64,000 bases of DNA, taken from Cucumis sativus (lineage: Eukaryota; Streptophyta; Magnoliopsida; Cucurbitales; Cucurbitaceae). Where the stretch lies: the NCBI RefSeq assembly GCF_000004075.3, contig NC_026657.2, forward strand, positions 27,002,408-27,066,407, read 5' to 3'. Under the pieces are notes generated by a model that had not been told where the DNA came from, did no database searches, and worked only from the letters and a program-made list of their open reading frames with translations. Each line of letters begins with the position of its first letter. The first letter of the stretch is position 1. The position numbers and the translations under genes are program-made. Below, piece by piece: positions 23,001-34,497 of this stretch.

Positions 23001-23170
23001 ACCATGAACCTGTGAGTGACCCGAAGTGCAAACTGAAGATGGGTGATGTGGTGGAATTGACCCCACCAATACCCGACAAGTTGTTGGTTGAATACCGGGA
23101 AGAAATCCAGCGAATGTACGAGGGAGGCTTTACTGTAGCAACTCCACAGCCTGCTGGTTGGAAGAGCTGA
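20053..23170 (+). CDS. RelA/SpoT homologue, RSH2/RSH3 type, plastid
   Basis: Six exons join in phase: 20053-20811, 20914-21099, 21610-22070, 22185-22343, 22422-22764 and 22877-23170, about 733 residues. The first 230 residues are Ser/Thr-rich without acidic runs, as in a chloroplast transit peptide, and contain [14 protein letters not shown], a stretch shared with plant RSH2/RSH3. The HD hydrolase domain follows: H264, HD in LLHDTIDD (288-289) and KLADRLHNM (357-365). The synthetase domain has [45 protein letters not shown] and [13 protein letters not shown]-like tail ends [13 protein letters not shown]. The enzyme makes and degrades (p)ppGpp in plastids, tuning photosynthesis and plastid transcription. 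All motif residues I can check are intact. ATG 20053 is favoured because it opens the [16 protein letters not shown] terminus typical of the family. Confidence 0.95.
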
Positions 23171-23560
23171 CAAGCTTCATTGCTCCTATGCTATGATTAC
23201 ACATGCTCAAATTGTGGATCAGATTCTCTTGTAGATAATTATAAATATTTGTACATATCTGGTATGCATTCAATGTAACTGGGTTTCAACTGCTGTGATA
23301 TATGCTTTAGATTACTACTTGATGTACTGATTATTAGCATTTGCTATGTTTATATAATTTTAGTTTGGCTTTTAAAGATTTCAAGGCTAAAGCTGCACTC
23401 TTTCAAAGAAAATTCATTAGTTTCAAATGAAGAGTAAATTTCATGCTTATCATATATTCAAGCCGAGATCAATGCATTTTAGATTTCTAATCCATATCAG
23501 GTGGCAACAATACAAGTTTATAAGTCAAACAAAATTAAAAATTCAAGTGGGTTTTGGTTC
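23171..23560. other. Convergent 3' region between RSH and membrane-protein gene
   Basis: Both genes point into this 390-base gap, so it holds both 3' UTRs. No other feature is seen. Confidence 0.5.
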
Positions 23561-23905
23561 TCATCTCCAGAGGAATTCTTGAACAGAACTTTGCCAAGAA
23601 AGCCCAAGAATTAACATCATTAAGATCCCTGCAAGTCCCCAAGAGGAGCTCCCAATTTTAAGAACCCATGAAGGATGATCTGAAGGGAGAATTGCAGAAT
23701 CTCTGGATGTGGATGAGCAAGATGATGATGTCTTAATGGCAACTATAAGCCCCAAAAGAACTAGTGGAACAACAAATCCAGAGCTCCAACTGGTTTCATA
23801 GGATCTTAATGGTGAAAGCACCACTGCAGAAGCAAGAGCCAAAAAAATGGCCAGTGGTCTCTGAGACGAGTTCTGGTTCGCATAAGCGCTGTAGTTACTA
23901 TCCAT
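23561..23905 (-). CDS. Small three-helix membrane protein, unnamed
   Basis: A single open frame of 114 residues starts MDSNYSAYANQNSSQRPL. I prefer the ATG at 23905 over an upstream in-frame one at 23962, because the extra residues are F/S/R-rich and unlike a plant N terminus. Three hydrophobic segments lie at about 18-33, 43-58 and 88-104. A Ser-rich hydrophilic loop (59-80) lies between the second and third, and the protein ends VQEFLWR. There is no catalytic motif. I do not recognise a named family; it looks like one of the short uncharacterised plant transmembrane proteins. It is convergent with RSH. The open frame and high-GC coding-like composition argue for a real gene. Confidence 0.65.
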   Translation of the reverse strand: MDSNYSAYANQNSSQRPLAIFLALASAVVLSPLRSYETSWSSGFVVPLVLLGLIVAIKTSSSCSSTSRDSAILPSDHPSWVLKIGSSSWGLAGILMMLILGLSWQSSVQEFLWR

Positions 23906-24960
23906 GATTTTGGGTCTTCTCAAAAGAAAAAAACAAAAGGAGTTGCTGCTTGATGTTAGCAAAAACTAGATGGGGAAACAGGAGATTTTTATAGGGAGGA
24001 AAATGGTGGGCATGGTTGAAGGAATCTATGTGGAAAGGCTGTTATCAGATGATGGGCGTAGCCGTCCAAAAAGCCAAAAAAGTAGAAACATAAAAAGGAG
24101 CTATTTTATTTATGATCAACAATTGTGAAAAGTGTTGCTTTGGCTTGGAAGTAAGGTATCTTTCATATTCATGGCAATACTTTGCATATAGTTTTCACAC
24201 TGACTATATACCTCCAAAATCCAAGCTTTAACAATAATCTTCAAAAAATAAATAAAAGGTTTACTGATGTGTAGATCTTGGCAGGTCAGTACATATTCTT
24301 GTGTGTGCATTTGAGCTGATCATACATTCCAGAGAACTCACAATGATATGGTGTAAAGATGTGGTGTAAAGTTATGTACATTTCGATGCTCCTAATGTAT
24401 CACTTGATTATTTTGTATGGCTAAACACACAAGATTGTCTGCCTTGTGAGATGGTGATGGTGTACGTATGCTATCGATTAAAGTCCATGGTCTCAGATGC
24501 ACATTAGCAATATTAGAGTGGGATGTTTAGATTGCATTAAAGTCAATGTGTCAAATCATCTAATGCAACGATCTAGGATTACTTTGGTCTGAACTCGTGG
24601 GATTTGGTGTGAGCAGAGGCAACATTATTCAACATCATGTTTATGATAATCATAAAAAAGAACAAAAGAGACTACAAGACAAAAACAAAAGAAAACTTCT
24701 CCATTTTTCAATATGACATGAACTCAGAAAGAAGCTCTGTTTCGATTTCCCAATTCTCATCTCTCACAAAAATCACAATTCTCTCTAAACCTCAGCTTCA
24801 ATGTCTTCTCCTTCTTTCTCTTCCATTTTCCATGATTCTTTCTCTCAATCCTTCGACATCTTATCTTCTCCCTCTCCATTTCAATACTCAAAACAGGGTT
24901 TAACCTCAGTTTCATACTCTGCAACTTGTCACCAAGCAGCATTTGGATTGACACAGACAC
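23906..24960. other. Upstream DNA of membrane-protein gene
   Basis: No gene is supported. A Ser/Pro/Phe-rich plus frame at 24800-24960 (MSSPSFSSIFHDSFSQSFD...) could be the decayed N terminus of the alpha/beta-hydrolase relic that follows, but the link is weak. Confidence 0.35.
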
Positions 24961-24989
24961 AATAATGCAATTCCAGACATCAAAACAAA

Positions 24990-25450
24990 CAAACCCAAAA
25001 AAAGCCCTGTGCTATTCTAGTCCATTGCTTCGGTGGGAACTCCAAATCCAAATGGCAATTCTTTTCCCAAGTTAGAGACTTGTCAAGATGCTTCAGTTTG
25101 TACTTACCCAGCACCAACAAAACCAACATGTCGGATGTGTTCCTAGCGATTTGTGTAGGCGAAGGAATAAAAAGATTGGGTGTGGAGAAGCATAGCGTAG
25201 TGGGGAAAGGGGATCAACTATGGAGGATACGTGGCATACCGGATGGCTGAGATTTACAAGTGATGATCAAATGGTAGAGCAGCTTACGAAGACAGGAAGG
25301 GATATAGTGGATCTTGTACTAGAAACACCACAGCATTTGAAGTTGATTCAAACATATTCACAAAGTTGTTAATATATAAGCATGATCCAAGTTTGTTGCC
25401 CGATTGCTTTGTCAGAGTTCTTTTTTTTCTTCTTCTTATTCAACTATAAG
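24990..25450 (+). pseudogene. Alpha/beta-hydrolase pseudogene
   Basis: In one frame, 25010-25200 reads PCAILVHCFGGNSKWQ-like text (ILVHCFGGNSKS) through FFSQVRDLSRCFSLYLP to CVGEGIKRLGVEKHSVVG. In another frame the continuation is NYGGYVAYRMAEIYK, then a stop. Together these match the plant alpha/beta-hydrolase order: HGFGG oxyanion loop, LYxPDLLFFG strand, LGVEKxSVVGxSYGG nucleophile elbow, VAYxMAE. Damage is clear: HG has become HC; the PDLLFFG segment is replaced; a frame break occurs at 25210-25217; and the nucleophile codon reads AAC (Asn) where Ser is required. Stops follow. There is no C-terminal Asp/His region that I can trace with confidence. Confidence 0.7.
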
Positions 25451-28400
25451 TCTTCAAATGCATGGGTAAGACGACAGAATTTGAGGGTGAGAAAGAGAAA
25501 GCTACTGATCTCATCAAATTGCATAGGTAAAACAACAGAATCAAAATGGGTTTCAGCTTTGTGTTTAGGTGTTGGCAATAATATTTATATTATTATTGCC
25601 TTGGTTAAGCAGTATCTATTAGGTTGAAAATTGCAGGCATTTGGGTAACACATCAAATCAAATCAAATCAAAGTTGCTTATTTTAAAAGGACAGTGGATA
25701 TGCTGTCAACAATAACACTGATTCACCTAAACTCATGAATGCATTTATACTTTCTCTCCTAATCTTAACTTGTTCCTAAAATGTTGCTTCTCTTATTACT
25801 TTTTTTCTTTAAATGATCTCAAATGAATACAACTCTAAGGGACTGTTGTTTTTGCAAATAATCCAAAAACTATCCCCAACTTAGATGCTATATGCTGCCT
25901 ACAACATTATTCTGATTTAAGAAAAAAAAAACGTTTCTAAAATGGGTTTGTTTGTTTTGAAGGATTTGTTGATGAGAAATTTGTGAATATGTTTGTGAAG
26001 TATTCAATGAAGGCATCCATGAATATTTGGATACATATTTTCCAATAGTATGAAAGTGGATAATTTGGGTGCTCATTTCTAGAAATATATTCAAACAAGT
26101 TGCCAATGGCTTAAACATTTTGGAGGAAACAAATTAAACATATGAAGTTGAATTAAAGAAAAAAAAATTAGGAGAGAAACTTTCATAAGTAACTTAATTT
26201 GGACTAACTTTTAGGACTTTATTTTATAATCACTATACCATCAGATGTGATAACTTTCCATCCTTGTTCAGTCAAAATTATGTGATAGTTTTTCTTATCA
26301 CTTCACTAGAATTTACTTAGAATTTAGAATTTAGAGAGAAACGTCTTTTGAATCAAATAATATGAAATATAACAAAATAAATCTATTTATAAAATATAGC
26401 AAAATACAACGCACAAAAGGATGATTATATTTTGTTATATTTATAAAGTTTTTTAAAAGTTCGGACATTTAAAACAATGTCTTGTATATATACTTGGTGT
26501 ATCACGAGCAGTGCTTATCTCTATATATCCTACACTAATTGCTCTATCATAATTTTTCATGTGAAAAAATCTTTTTACTCATTTTTAGATATTTTAATTC
26601 TACATTTGTGTATGATGAAAGTGAGATATATAGAGCTTGGTGTTGCTTAAAATGCACTCAAGTATTACTCACGTGTTTATGTTTTGGTGTTCAACTTTAT
26701 AGAAACAAAAAAGTCATTGCGACTTATATGCCTAAAATATTAATCAAATTCCAAGTGATGTGGAGTATGATGGGATTCCCAATCAACAAGTTATGGAAGC
26801 AAATGTGTGTTGGGGTTTTGAAAGTAAGCATATAGAGATGGATTTAATAATGGGAAAAGGAAAAGGAAAAGGAAACTCCAATCTGATTTACAAACTGCAA
26901 AGATGACACTACCAAAAAGTAAAGAAAGAGACAACTTCCAAAACAAGCAAACTTTAATCTCTTTTTTGATGAATTGCAAAAACCAAACCCCACTTTAGAA
27001 CAAGAAAAAGAAGAAAAAAAAGTGTGAGTCAGTTGTGAAAGGAAAGCATCTTGAGGGAGGGGGAAGGGGGGGGGGGGGAGTTAAGGGGTTGGGGTTGAGC
27101 CTGAACCTGAGCCACATAGTGGCAGAAGAAAATGGAGTCCAAAAGTGTATGTATGAGAGAGTGACTGATATGGAAACAGGTGTGACCAAACCCAAAAACT
27201 GTAAATGAGGAAATTTTTGGGGTTAATGAGTGAAAAGTTGAGTTGTTTGGGAACCACAAGAGTGAGAAACAAAAGGGCATTTAAGTGAGAGAAAGAAGGG
27301 TCATGTGTATTATAGCAGAGTCCCTCAGATGGTGTGAATAGTTTTGTTGGCACCTCACAATGCACTTTACTTTCCTGACAAAAAAAAAAAAAGGGAAAAA
27401 AAGGCTTTGAATTGCTAGCAAACAAATTGGAACCTCCCACTGACCAATAGTCTCTTAGTTGGTTTGTCCTAATATCTTCACATACATAACTTTACTGTAT
27501 GTTACATGTTCTGCTTTTTTCACTCAGTTCTGTCCTTTCCCAGTAACAAAAAGAGTTACACAAGTTTTTTATTTGGAACATTGCATTTGTTCTTTATCAC
27601 TCCTTTCTTCTATAACAAACCCATTTCTCATTAATTCATTTAAAGTGGTACTACCACTATATGCCCATAGTTCCCTTTGTAATCATAACATTACACACAC
27701 ATTTTTTGAAGTACAAATGTTTATCTAACTATTAACATGTCAAACCTTGATAATGTCAATTTTGTATTTTGTTCTACTCTAATAAGAAGTTTTGGTAAAC
27801 TGTTGATGTGGTTTTGTTAGTTTGGTTGATTCCACGGTACCTCCTTTGGGGAGGACGGTAGTATTGTTTGTTTGTCCTAATTTAATGTCCTATGTTAGTA
27901 TTAAACCACACATTTATCAAAAAACTTAAGTTAGTGATCGATTGTTTAATAAAGTTATTTTTTAAAAAAATAATAATTTGAAGTCAAGTTTTACTCGTCA
28001 AATATTAAGGGAATGTTTATCCCACCAAACACACAAGTAGGTATTAAATTAATTCAACTCTAACAATTCGACTTATTATTAAAATTTGTACTTTTTTTTT
28101 TTTTGAGAAATTTTATATTTTGATATTTTCCCTAATATTCTTTAGAATTAAAACCAAATAACTTTGTCTTCTTAATTAAAAAATATTAACTTCAAAATTG
28201 GAAACAGGAGATACCTTCCTAAATGGCTCTCTTAAGGGACAGGGTTACAAAGAATCAAAAGTTAAAGTAATAATTTGAATGGTACGAGAATTAAAAATGT
28301 GAGTTAGGTCATTAAAGAGTATAATGAAGTCTAGTGGGTAGTCCATCATGGAAGTCTTCAACTTGCATTGACCTATAGAGTAGAGAAGGATTTATGACTC

Positions 28401-28500
28401 CAAGGGAACCCACCCAGCACAAGGAACCCAGAGGGAAGGGTGAAAAAATATAATATAATGTAATGTAAATAAATTGAAGGAAAAGAGAAAAAGGCAAAAG
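25451..28500. other. Intergenic DNA upstream of GRF gene
   Basis: No gene is supported. Visible items are a CAAAT-type run (25655-25668), a remnant of the MITE family (about 26370-26450, TATAGCAAAATACAAC), a poly-G tract at 27066-27078 and poly-A runs near 27380. Open frames of 60-120 codons here are low-complexity or purine-rich artefacts. Confidence 0.4.
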
Positions 28501-28517
28501 ATGGGGGAAGTTAATGT

Positions 28518-28525
28518 TATAAAAA
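28518..28525 (+). promoter_or_regulatory. Probable TATA box of GRF gene
   Basis: TATAAAAA in the context ATGTTATAAAAAGGG, about 610 bases upstream of the ATG. This implies a long leader containing several short upstream ATGs (for example at 28563), a GAAA-rich tract and a CT tract. Based on consensus only. Confidence 0.5.
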
Positions 28526-28867
28526 GGGAGAAGGGTTTTGGTTAGATCCTTCAGCCTCCTGAGTGTTCAATAGGAGGAAGACAGGTGCCAGTGTTAATTT
28601 GTTTGGCATTGATAAAGGAGTTTGTGTAGGTACATCACACCACATTGTTTCAGCAGTAGTTTTTTGCAAAATCTCATGGCACAGTTTTCAAGGAATTGTG
28701 ATGTGGAGAGAGCAAAATCAAGGGTGTGTCTATGATATTTTGTTTCTTTTTCTCTTTCTTTTATCCATTTGTATGTGAATTTCTGTAAGGACGTCAGAGA
28801 CAAAAGCAGCAATGAAAGCAGAGGCAGAACCCAACAGAAGAGTAGTCATATAACTTCAGACTGCAAC

Positions 28868-29054
28868 TGAGAGAAAGAGAAAGAGAAAGAGAAAGAGAGA
28901 AGGTATCAGTAAGCCATCATTTGACAGAAACAAGCTTTCACAACCTATGGACTTTGCAGAAATACCCATAAAAAACTAGCATCCCCCCAAGAACAACATA
29001 CCCTCCTCTCTGTCTTTCAAGCCTTTCGAACTTGGTCCTTTTTAAAGATTTTTC

Positions 29055-29090
<36 letters not shown>
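28868..29090. repeat. GA and CT microsatellites in GRF leader
   Basis: A GAGAAA run lies at 28868-28900 and an uninterrupted (CT)n of about 30 bases at 29058-29088, both inside the presumed 5' UTR. Such tracts are common in plant GRF leaders and may be polymorphic. Confidence 0.85.
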
Positions 29091-29094
<4 letters not shown>

Positions 29095-29135
29095 ATATAT
29101 ATTTTTCCTATTTTTTTGTTCTACTTTCAAGAATA

Positions 29136-30467
29136 ATGAATTCAAGTCCAAAGACCTGCACCTCTCCATTCACAGCAACTCAATGGCAAGAACTTGAACA
29201 CCAAGCTCTGATCTTCAAACACATGGTTTCAGGAGTACCAATCCCTCCTGATCTAATCTTCTCTGTCAAAAGAAGCTTGGATTCCTCCATTTCTGCAAGA
29301 CTCTTCCCTCACCAACCCAGTAAGTCGCCATTACATGACTTTTCAAAACAGTTCCCTCTCTTTCCATTTTCTTATCTCTGTTTTCAGATGCAAGCAGATT
29401 ACTAATCTGACTGTTTGATTGTGTTTTTCAACAGTTGGATGGGGTTGTTTTGAGATGGGTTTTGGTCGGAAAACAGACCCAGAGCCAGGAAGATGCAGAA
29501 GAACCGATGGAAAAAAATGGAGATGTTCAAAAGAAGCTTATCCAGACTCCAAATACTGTGAGAGGCACATGCATAGAGGCAGAAATCGTTCAAGAAAGCC
29601 TGTGGAAATCTCTTCAACACCACCAATTCAAACCCCAACTCCTTTAATCCTCACTTCAACCAGAACCCTCTCTTCTTCTTCTTCCACTCCAACCTCCTCT
29701 TCCTATCCTCTCTCTACACTTTCTTCTTCTTCTTCTTCACTGACTTCTGAAACTCAATCCTATCACCAACCACCTCCTCCTGCTTATCACGAATCCTCCA
29801 TTCATCCATTTCTGTATTCTCAATCATCCTCCAGAACTCCATGCTCTGATTTCTCTTCGAACATCACAAACCCTCAACTCTTCTTGTACTCAGGGACTCA
29901 TTCTCAATCTGATAAAGACTACAGGTCGGTGAAAATGAAAAGTTTTATAAACGTTTCCTTTTTCTATGATGGGTTGTTTTTCTCTTTTTCTTGGAGTTTG
30001 ATGATTAATATTATAAGTAATGTTGATATAAAGTATTGATTAACATGACATGTAGTTAAACCTTATTGTGTCTTGTGTTAAGTAGGGATATTAGTGGTTC
30101 AAGAGAGGGTGTGGGAATGCAGGCGTTCTTTCCCTCAGTTGCTGATTCTGCTAGAAGCATTGCTGAGGTTTATAGTCAGCCAATAGGGATGGATTCTTAC
30201 AAAGGATGCTCACAATATGTCTCTCAAAACCATCAAATTTACAGTTCTAAACAGGCAAGGCAACAGCAAGAACAACACTGCTTTGTTTTGGGTACAGACT
30301 TCAATAAATCATCAAGATCAGCTAAAACAGAGGAAGAAGATGAAGATGCAGAAACCCAGAAGCCTCTACTCCACTTCTTTGAGGATTGCCCACCTAAAAG
30401 CTCAGATTCCTGGCTTGATTTAGCCTCAAATTCAAGTATACAAAGTGGAAATTTTATTGGGTTATGA
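29136..30467 (+). CDS. Growth-regulating factor (QLQ + WRC transcription factor)
   Basis: Three exons (29136-29319, 29435-29924, 30086-30467) join in phase to 351 residues. The QLQ domain (11-46) reads [20 protein letters not shown]; it recruits GIF coactivators. The WRC domain (76-119) opens [17 protein letters not shown] and carries the C3H zinc ligands C82, C92, C103 and H106 plus a basic nuclear signal. The [12 protein letters not shown] spacer, short length and [10 protein letters not shown] in QLQ place it nearest the GRF5/GRF6-type subgroup. A C-terminal [17 protein letters not shown] is an FFD-like motif. A Ser/Thr/Pro-rich stretch follows WRC. It acts in the nucleus, promoting cell proliferation in leaves and other organs. 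The WRC coding sequence contains a miR396 site. Confidence 0.95.
29587..29607 (+). promoter_or_regulatory. miR396 target site in GRF mRNA
   Basis: CGTTCAAGAAAGCCTGTGGA within the RNRSRKPVE codons pairs with plant miR396, with the single bulge typical of GRF targets. Repression of GRFs by miR396 is well established; cleavage of this transcript is inferred. Confidence 0.9.
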
Positions 30468-31300
30468 ATACTATTCCTGCTCTGCTTACTTCTTGAGCTG
30501 TAATCTGACACTTCTCACTTCACCTCTCTTTTTTCTCTCTCTGTTTCTGTGCAGATGGTTAAAGTTTCAATAATGGAGTTTTGGGTTATGGCCAAAAGAG
30601 TACTTGTCAGTGAGTGAAGTGTCCTCTTTTTTTTTCCTTCTTAGTTTGCGGTCAGGGAAGCTTTTCTTTTGCTAAAGTTTTGAATGTAAAACTGCAGGAT
30701 TCTCAAGAGAGGTTTTCTGTCCTTTGCTTTCTTTTGATATTTTCCTTTTTTCCACTTGCTGTCTCTTTCTGTAAGAAACATGTTTCAAAGTATGCAGCCT
30801 TGCTTATTTGATTGGAAGCATGGAGAGTGCACAAATAAGCACTCTGACAATTTTCACCCTAAACAAACAGAAAATTTGCTAGATTCTGTCTTCCAACTCC
30901 ATAACTAAATGCACTTTCCTTTTCCTGACTAATAGGTTGTTTCTTAGTATTCTCAAAAACAACTTAAGCTAAATCTTAATAAAAGTTAGCTGCTCCTTTT
31001 TTTAATAGTATCATCTGAGCATCATGTTTTGTTTTTGTTATGAATAATGATTTCAAATACTCAGCTACCTAAAAGTTTATGAATGTAAAGTTGTTCTTTA
31101 CCAAAAGTCTGAACATGCTTTAAGAACAGTGAAATAAAGATTAGTTAATTGTTTTTATAATGATACAAAAGTATGGCTAAGTAAACGGAACATATTCCCT
31201 AGTTTTTAAGACAAACAATTAGTTCAAGATTCAATAATGTCTGAGGTCAAATAGAGTACAAGTCAAAGAGACAGAGTAAGCCAATACAGTACATGTTTGG
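30468..31300. other. 3' UTR and flank of GRF gene
   Basis: TTTCTGTGCAGATGGTTAAAG at about 30545 resembles a 3' splice site, so a 3' UTR intron is possible. Nothing else is seen. Confidence 0.35.
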
Positions 31301-33985
31301 ATTTGACATTACATGAATGAGTCCTTCCAAACTTCACCAGCAGCCAAAGCTAATACTATTGAGGTGGGTGGCCTTTGTTTCCTGTTCCAGAGTATCAAAT
31401 CAATTAAACAGACTCTGTTCTTCACCATCTCAGTTTGATGGGAAAATTTTGACCATATCTTTCATAAAACAAGGGAAAAAGGTGAAGAATGTGAAAGATC
31501 AAAATGATTGAGAGAGTTACCCAATCTTTTCTGTAGAATAAATTAGATGAAAATCCAGTAAGCCTCTGTGGAGGAGAAGTCACATGTAAAAGAATCTTAG
31601 CAGCTTCACTGTCTGCTTCACTGTTTGATAGCAGAAGGATTGACAGTCTTGAATTTTCCAGCTCTGTCCAAATTCCAAACACCCCCCCTTATCTCTGCTA
31701 TCTCTTTTATTGTTATCTCAGCAGCTCCCACATTCCTTCATACCCAATTCTAGGATATTGTTGAGTTCCTATTTTAAAGCTGACCAAATTCATCTCCAAT
31801 TCTAGAATATTTTTATTTTCTTTATCATACTACTGGTTTCACCTTCCTTATTGCTTGTAGATTATATTTATAGTGAACGGAAACCTCAAGTGAACTAGTG
31901 CCTGTTTAGATTCTTTAAAGAAAAATGATGAAACCTTATCGTATCTGATATCACAAATGACAATCTTTGATAGCAAGAAATTTGTAGCTTTGTGAATGCT
32001 TAAAAACAATTTTTTAATTAAAAAAAAAACTTAGGAAAATAACTGTTTTAAGCCCATTCTGAGCACTTCAAGGTTTATTTCTAACGGACTCTAGTTTTTA
32101 TCAACAAGATACACAGACGGAAAGGAGTTATTGTTCTTAACAGTTCTCTACTTTTCCAACAATTTGTTTCAGTTGGTTATCATATGCATGAACTCGTTTT
32201 AGAATTACTGAACAAGCTTGTGAATACAAGCGAACAGTGACTTTAAACTTTACAAGTCATTACGCACATCTGTTTTGAGATAGATTTGATTACTAGTATG
32301 GAAAACTGTTTTCCAATACAACTCAAAAACAACCACTTAGATTCCTGGAAAAAGTCCAGATTACTTGTCCCAATGTTATTGGAGTAGGAATGACAAGCTT
32401 GCATCTTCTTTATTGTTTCTTGTTCTACTGTTTCTTCAAACAAGAGTAAGAATTCAACTCAAACACATCCTTTCATCATTTGTGGACCTCAGATATCATG
32501 GAGAACTTACGATGCTTAAAGTTAGGAGATTGCGAAATTTTGAAGACATTCCAATAGAATCTGAATCATCATATGGTGATAAATCATTGGTTAGATTTGT
32601 TGAAAAACAAAACAGAACTGAATACACTTAACAGCAATAAGCTTCCCTGCTCATAATTATGTGAAGTCAATGGGCTATGTTGTGCAGAATAGTTAATAGG
32701 GGAGGCAGCCAGTAAAACTAATGTCTAGGGATAAGGGTAATGTGAAGACAGAGTGCAAAGCACAACCTAATAATTGGTATTTTGACCTCTCAAAGTTGAT
32801 TTTAAAGATCAATAACTAATACCATTTTCAAATGCACAAGGGGCTGAAATTTTAGGATATCTATTCATCCATGAAAAAACAGTAATGACCTAACAGTCTT
32901 CTCCTTCATAGTTGAATTTTTAAGCAAATTAGGTCCTAACGAGTCATGTGGCCATCCATCTGGGAATTAAGATTCTATAGTGAAGTAACATTGTTATACT
33001 GGAAGAACAGTGAAGGTGTACAGAAGCCATCCCCAAGACTCGTGAATATCAAAATGAATGTGCAACAAAATCAATCATTTTTCTTAGGATAATAGACTCA
33101 TAGAGAAGATTCCATTCATTGGATGGGTTACTTCTTTTTGGCACAGAACGCACGTCGCATTACGCACATTACGGTAGGGAGCATTTCACAGTTTAATCAA
33201 TCTTCCACTTATTTGATGGAATGGTTAAGAGATTATTTATGGTTAAATTCTTGACAAATTTGTTTTTGCATAGAAAGCCTACTTAGGGAAAGAAATTGCA
33301 GAGATAAAACATTGATATCCGGTGAAGTGCCCTGAACAACACAGCTGATAAGTGGTAAGCAACAACTAGACTCCGAAAAATTGCATCTGGAATTAGCTTT
33401 GGTACTGCTACCAATTTCCCAAAATTAACATTTTTACTAATAAACAAAACTGGAACTACCATCAATACTGCAAGCTCGGAGAAGGAGAGTAGAGGCTCAG
33501 TAATTAGTTTTGTGGATATTAGACAAAGACAATCTTTTACAGCCATAGCAGAGGTTAGAAGAGAAAAAATTCAACACGAAGATGGGATATTTTAAGACGA
33601 TTTCTTCTGGTTTGAATTAATAAACTGTATAATCAGAATTGGACAAAAGAATGAACAAGAATTCAAAAATCACAAGGAGAAAAAGCTCAATCAAATATCA
33701 TGTACCCATTTTTACACAACACCTGAGGAAAGCCCTAGAGAAGAATGTTCGTCCTTCCTATCCGCCTGCTGCCTGTTCAGTTTATCACCTGATGAGCAGC
33801 CTCTTATAATCTCAAGTACAAGCTTTGTCAATCTCCCAATCCAACAATCGAAAATTTACCCAAATTGTTGGCTTTTTCTGGAGCAGGCGACACAAGCCAG
33901 TTAGCTCAATGGCCGCCATATCCTCAAGAATTCTTCTACAGTCCTCGGCTCTGTTGTAAGAAGAAGGAAACAGATGCCAACGGCT
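31301..33985. other. Intergenic DNA between GRF and proline-rich gene
   Basis: Several frames of 60-90 codons occur on both strands (for example 33283-33546 minus and 32365-32631 plus), but none shows a family motif, repeated structure or good start context. The last 300 bases are probably the 3' UTR of the minus-strand gene. I call no gene. Confidence 0.4.
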
Positions 33986-34497
33986 TCATGAAAAGCCTTC
34001 ATATCGATCCTTGACTCTTAGAAGCTGCCGTCTCTTGAATACCAAAAAACCCACCACACAGATTTGGAGGACTGCGGCAATACCTACAAAGAACAGCCCA
34101 ACTTTCTTCCCCTTGTTGAGACTTCGCTTCGACCCTTGATTAGTATTGATGTTTTTCGGAGGGACTGGTGGTCGTTTTTTCTTTCTCTCCACGGATGATG
34201 CAAGAGGAGGCGGTGGATTACGACGATGGCGATGCGGCGGAGGAGGAGGCGGTGGGGAAAATGGGGGAGGAGATGGCGATGGAGGCGGTGGGGTGATTGG
34301 AGGCGGAGGCGGGGTGGTGGGGGAGGTGGTGGCAACGGCGGTGGTGGCGGAGAGGGAGAGGGAGGCGGTGAAGAAGGTCTCGGCGGCGAGAGAGTGGGAT
34401 TGGCTCCATCTGGAGTCTGAGACTCGACAAGAAGCGACAAAACACTGAAAGCAAACCCCGTAATCACGAAGATCAATGTGGTCAATGGCCGTTCCAT
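33986..34497 (-). CDS. Proline-rich single-pass membrane protein (frameshifted)
   Basis: From ATG 34497 the frame gives a signal peptide (MERPLTTLIFVITGFAFSVL, cleavage near residue 26) and then a proline-rich domain (SPPRPSSPPPSPSP...). At the G-run 34311-34314 the proline periodicity moves to another frame, which continues PPPITPPPSPSPPP, then SSVERKKKRPPVPPK. After that come a transmembrane helix (GLFFVGIAAVLQICVVGFLV), a basic FKRRQLL stop-transfer and a short tail RVKDRYEGFS. Since both sides are clearly one protein, a single C is missing here, by mutation or base-calling in a GC-rich homopolymer. The complete product would be about 170 residues: a hydroxyproline-rich cell-wall/plasma-membrane protein of unknown role. 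There is no kinase or LRR domain, so it is not a PERK or LRX. Confidence 0.75.

Noticed and set aside
32365..32631. 88-codon plus frame
   Set aside because: Varied composition but no motif; not supported by neighbouring exons or splice sites.
33283..33546. 87-codon hydrophobic minus frame
   Set aside because: No start context, no recognisable domain; likely chance.
34146..34448. Gly/Arg-rich plus frames over the proline-rich gene
   Set aside because: Antisense shadow of CCx codons.
33986..34497. PERK kinase or leucine-rich-repeat extensin
   Set aside because: No kinase or LRR sequence; the protein ends about ten residues after the basic stretch.
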